Assembly (NCBI GenBank): GCA_023807065.1
Contig: JAJJLU010003972.1
Span: 1-22,171, forward strand
Length of the DNA: 22,171 bases
DNA from: Isotricha intestinalis
Taxonomy: Eukaryota > Ciliophora > Litostomatea > Vestibuliferida > Isotrichidae
Direction: 5' to 3'
A program made the translations under genes and the position numbers. Below are positions 18,874 through 22,171 of the stretch, piece by piece. Numbering within the stretch: the first letter of the stretch is position 1; each line of letters opens with the position of its first letter. The notes under the pieces were generated by a model. That model saw only the letters and a program-made list of their open reading frames with translations. It was not told where the DNA came from and made no database searches.

Positions 18874-19582
18874 TTATTTAAAATCAATTAATTTGTCAAT
18901 TCTAGAAATCATATTATTAAACATTTTAGAATTTTTAATTTCAGCTTCATGATCTTTAATATATTTATCTAAATTACATATTTCTTCTTCAACAATAGAA
19001 GAAAGTAAATTATTTCTTTTACCAAATTTTTTTCCTTTAAGTAATATTTCTTTTTTTATGCTAATTCATTTATTTTTTCATTCTTTTTTAATTGATTTTA
19101 TTGTTCAATTATTTTTATTTTTTATTTTTTTAAAATCTTTTCATAATTTACTTTTTGTTTTTTCTTTAAAAAACTTTCAATATCATTTTCTTTTTCTACA
19201 ATCAATTTATTATGAACTATTTCATTAAATATTTTATTTTTTAATTTTCATAATTACAAAAAATATCAAAAACTATATTTTTTATCTGTTAAATTAAATA
19301 TTTTTCTTATTTCTTATAAAACTATTATTTCTATTTCTTTAAAATTTAAAAAAATTCATGCATTCTTTTATTTTTATCGGATGACAAATATTTCTCAAAA
19401 AAAATTCATAAAGTTACTTAAAATATGATATTTTGTTTTTAAATTTTTTCTTATCAATTCAAAAGAATAATTTTCCGTTGGAATAGAATAAAATATTGGA
19501 TTCTCGATTGTTTTCACCGAATTTATTTAATCATCGAACTTTCTTCTTCAAATTTTCTTATTTTTAAAAATGTATTTGACAT
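18874..19582 (-). pseudogene. decayed coiled-coil protein gene with many in-frame stops and two frameshifts
   Basis: Read on the minus strand, ATG at 19582 starts MSNTFLKIRKFEEESSMIK, then TAA at 19525. The reading continues in a second frame (about 19526-19056) with protein-like sequence such as NPIFYSIPTENYSFELIRKN and VEKENDIESFLKKKQKVNYE, interrupted by 11 TAA or TGA codons. A further frame change near 19057 leads to a clean 60-codon end (KKEILLKGKKFGKRNN onward) finishing ISRIDKLIDFK and TAA at 18874-18876. All 11 stops in the second frame are one C-to-T change from CAA (Gln) or CGA (Arg). The ancestor was about 235 aa, charged and helical; its family is not recognised. Multiple tiny introns cannot explain so many scattered stops. 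Confidence 0.75.
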
Positions 19583-19941
19583 TCAATCATAATTTTTAAA
19601 AAATGATTGTTTTAATAAATAAGTTTTATTTTTTTATATTATAATAATCATTAAATTATTATTATCTTCAATATTATTCATAAATATCTGAATGAATTCC
19701 TAAATTTTGAAACTTATTTATATACCCTTTGTTTATTTATTAGAGAATGTAGATTTTTATTTTTTACTCAATTAATTTAAATTTTTAATTCATCTTTCTC
19801 AATTAAAAACATTATTCATTTTTTTTATTTGAAATAAAATTTATTATTGAAATCAAATTTATGCGTTAATTTTCTTTTTATACCCTAAAAGAATCAAAAA
19901 AAATCATAAAATATTTATAAAAAATCTTATAAATTAATAAA
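19583..19941. other. spacer upstream of the leishmanolysin-like gene
   Basis: This 359-bp AT-rich stretch holds the presumed promoter of the protease gene. A perfect 7-bp inverted repeat (caatcat at 19584, atgattg at 19603) could form a small hairpin, but such palindromes are expected by chance in this composition. No gene is supported. Confidence 0.55.
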
Positions 19942-21645
19942 ATGGAATTAATCCTAAAATTTATTTTTCTAATATCTTTATTCTCTATAACTACAACATT
20001 TAAATGTGGTTTCAACACAATAAAGAGGCCACCAATAGGAAAAATATCTCCTGATAACTCCTTAGATTCAAAATTAAGAAGAAATTCCGAATCACATCCA
20101 ATAGAAATAGAAGTACATTATCAAATATTAGATGAATGTAAAACCAATAATACAATTACAAATGAGCAATATAACAACATAAAATCATCGTTTGAGATTG
20201 CAATTGCAGCATTTCAAAAATATTTAATAGTAAAAAATCGAAATACATATAAATTTACAGATTCTGACATAGATCGTAATCATCTGGATTTTACAAGCAA
20301 TGATATCACAAATTTATTAAACAAAAATTTAGAAAAAGATGTATATTTGGTCCCATATTTATATTCTCTTGATGATGGATTTGATGCAGCAGCATATCCA
20401 ATATTATCGGATAGCACCACTAATAGACCAATATTAGGAGGTGTTCTTTTAGGTAAACATTATGATTTTTCAAAAGATAATTCAAAAAGATTTTTAGCAA
20501 TGCTACTTCTTCATGAAATATCTCATGTTTTAGCATTTAATGATGATTTATTTTCAGATTTTGTAGGAATAACAGAACCAACAACAATAATAGCAGTGAA
20601 TGGGATATCAAGATTATTATTAAAAACTCCAAAAGTTCTTGAAAAAGCAAGAGGACATTTTGGATGCCCATCATTAATAGGAGTAGAATTAGAGGATCAA
20701 GGAGGAAATGGATCAGCAGGTTCTCATTGGGAAGCACGTATAATGTTAGGTGATTATATGATATCAACTGATTATCCTGAATTAGTTGTTAGTGATATCA
20801 CTCTTGCTGTTTTTGAAGATAGTGGTTGGTATGAAGTGAATTATTTTACTGGAGGTCTTTTTAAAACTGGTAAAGGTGAAGGATGCAATTTCTTACAAAA
20901 AACTTGTGTTGATACTGATGATATTGAAAGGAAAAGTAGATTCCCTATGGATTTCTGTAATACTGAATATGAAGTTTGCTCTCCTGGGATGCTTGATAGA
21001 GGAGAATGTTATATTGGCCAATATTCTTCTTCTATTATGTATGAATATCAATATTTTGGAGATACTAAAACTGGAGGATTTGAACCTGCTGATTATTGTC
21101 CTGTTGCAATGTTTTATCCCTCTGAAACTGGAAATTATTATTTATATTCAAGATGTGATAGTAATGGAAAAAAAATTTTACCTGATGAAATTCATCAAAC
21201 TTTTGGTGAAGAAAGTTTTTGTTTTCAAAGTTCATTAATGAGGAGTTCAGTAGATGAAACAATCAAAAATAAATATGGAGATAAGTTAACAGCAAGATGT
21301 TTGAAAATTACTCAATGTGACCCAGAAACTCTTTCTTATAAAGTTCAAATAGATACAAACAAAGATTTTAATTGTTCTGATGCAACCTCTCAAAAAGCTT
21401 ATGAAGTTAATGAATTTGAAGGAATTTTTGTTTGTCCTCCTTATTGGAGAATTTGTGGTGGAAATGCATTATGTAATGATCCTCTTAAATGTGCTACTGC
21501 TGAAGTCATAACTCAAATGACAGATACTACTAATTATGTTGTTGATAAAGCTGTGTATGATCCTAAGTATGAATATCCTAATGGAAGTAAATTTGTTCAT
21601 TTTAACTTTTGGATTTTTATTTCTTTGTTAATCTTTATTTTATAA
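19942..21645 (+). CDS. leishmanolysin-like (GP63, M8 family) surface metalloprotease
   Basis: The product is 567 aa. It has an N-terminal signal peptide (about 1-20, LILKFIFLISLFSITTTF) and the zinc motif HEISHVLAF at 191-199, with His191, Glu192 and His195. About 65 residues later comes the third ligand in GSHWEARIMLGDYM (His262, with the probable Met-turn at Met273). This H-E-x-x-H plus distant H-W-E arrangement is characteristic of the M8 family. The Cys-rich half (about 315-545) is typical of the family. A hydrophobic C-terminus (HFNFWIFISLLIFIL) fits a GPI signal or membrane anchor. The usual Gly of HExxHxLGF is Ala198 here. Such proteases are often multicopy surface proteins in ciliates and other protists. 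The frame is intact and intron-free. Confidence 0.93.
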   Translation: MELILKFIFLISLFSITTTFKCGFNTIKRPPIGKISPDNSLDSKLRRNSESHPIEIEVHYQILDECKTNNTITNEQYNNIKSSFEIAIAAFQKYLIVKNRNTYKFTDSDIDRNHLDFTSNDITNLLNKNLEKDVYLVPYLYSLDDGFDAAAYPILSDSTTNRPILGGVLLGKHYDFSKDNSKRFLAMLLLHEISHVLAFNDDLFSDFVGITEPTTIIAVNGISRLLLKTPKVLEKARGHFGCPSLIGVELEDQGGNGSAGSHWEARIMLGDYMISTDYPELVVSDITLAVFEDSGWYEVNYFTGGLFKTGKGEGCNFLQKTCVDTDDIERKSRFPMDFCNTEYEVCSPGMLDRGECYIGQYSSSIMYEYQYFGDTKTGGFEPADYCPVAMFYPSETGNYYLYSRCDSNGKKILPDEIHQTFGEESFCFQSSLMRSSVDETIKNKYGDKLTARCLKITQCDPETLSYKVQIDTNKDFNCSDATSQKAYEVNEFEGIFVCPPYWRICGGNALCNDPLKCATAEVITQMTDTTNYVVDKAVYDPKYEYPNGSKFVHFNFWIFISLLIFIL

Positions 21646-22171
21646 ATCTAAATCTATATATTTTATTTTAAATCTTCAGGGAAATGTTAAAAAATTTTTT
21701 TAAATTAGGGTTTTTGTTATTTATTTTTTAATTTGTAAAAGAAGAAAATCTATTTTTTGGAATTTAGCAATTTTATTTTCTATTATAGGAATATATTTGA
21801 CAATATCTACGAATTTCATTTATTTACTTATACTTTTTTAAGATAAAATAAAATTAATTTTAAAATATATTAATGATTCTTTATTTAAAAAAACCTTTTT
21901 TTTGCATTAAATTTTTTTTTTATTTGTAACATCTTTTTTACCGAAATAATATTAAATACTTAAGAAAATAAAAAAATTTAATAAAAAAATAATTCCAATA
22001 AATAAAACCAGATATTTTAATATTTTTTAGTTTCCTGTCAAAATAATTATAAATACAATAAAAAAAAATAAAATAATAAAAAAATGAAATCCATAACAAT
22101 AATCCTTTTATTATTTTAATTAATTTCATAACATCAAAAGTGTTTATGACCAATGAGAAAAATGTAAAAAG
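21646..22171. other. right-end spacer with a short membrane-like reading frame
   Basis: No full gene is supported here. One plus-strand frame (21704-21841, ending TAA) is open for 45 codons and reads like two membrane segments separated by a basic turn (CKRRKSIFWNLAILFSIIG). It has no ATG in frame, so it may be a gene remnant or a missed exon. On the minus strand a 63-codon frame from ATG 22129 is extremely Phe/Ile/Tyr-rich and is more likely composition noise. Confidence 0.45.

Noticed and set aside
18874..19582. Reading this region as a live gene with reassigned stop codons
   Set aside because: The neighbouring intact genes use TAA and TGA as true stops, and the region also needs two frame changes, so a pseudogene is the simpler account.
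19584..19609. 7-bp inverted repeat caatcat/atgattg
   Set aside because: It is short and AT-rich; many such palindromes are expected by chance and it is not followed by a T run or other signal.
21938..22153. 71-codon minus-strand frame at the right end
   Set aside because: It opens at TTG, and even from ATG 22129 it is almost only Phe, Ile, Tyr, Leu and Lys. This looks like composition noise, though the window edge prevents a firm decision.
1..22171. tRNA, rRNA, CRISPR array or telomere repeat
   Set aside because: I looked for GC-richer structured patches, regularly spaced direct repeats and terminal short repeats and saw none.

Overview
The window is strongly AT-rich eukaryotic nuclear DNA with compact, mostly single-exon genes. 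The content points to a flagellated or ciliated protist: a sperm-tail PG-rich (SHIPPO/STPG) protein, a katanin p60 AAA ATPase, a WD40 protein, a leishmanolysin-type surface protease and a myosin fused to an RCC1 propeller. Two very short introns (29 nt, and probably 44 nt) can be read in the myosin gene. TAA and TGA both act as stops. Together these fit a ciliate that uses the standard code (for example a litostome or heterotrich). That taxonomic call is inference; another AT-rich protist with tiny introns is possible.

Layout. Bases 1-826 hold the 5' end of a gene running off the left edge, a 188-bp TA-flanked inverted-repeat element that looks like a mariner-type MITE, and empty spacer. Next come a long coiled-coil protein (827-2587, -) and a seven-repeat WD40 protein (3028-4152, -). 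The WD40 gene is divergent from the STPG gene (4575-5765, +), which is followed closely by a seven-segment membrane protein (5862-6890, +).

From 7144 to 18724 every gene is on the minus strand with short spacers: katanin p60, a 515-aa helical unknown, the myosin-RCC1 gene (10194-15102), three unknown proteins of 280, 283 and 300 aa, and a 93-aa unknown. A clearly decayed pseudogene (18874-19582, -) follows, riddled with TAA/TGA codons. The last intact gene is a leishmanolysin-like metalloprotease with a signal peptide and a hydrophobic C-terminus (19942-21645, +). The right end is AT-rich spacer with one short membrane-like reading frame.

The recognisable genes share a cytoskeletal, ciliary and surface theme: microtubule severing, axonemal or cortical microtubule lining, actin motor, surface protease. 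Nothing suggests an operon or a single pathway. The most notable items are the myosin-RCC1 fusion, whose ends only become complete once the tiny introns are spliced, the MITE-like element, and the pseudogene whose stops all look like C-to-T decay.
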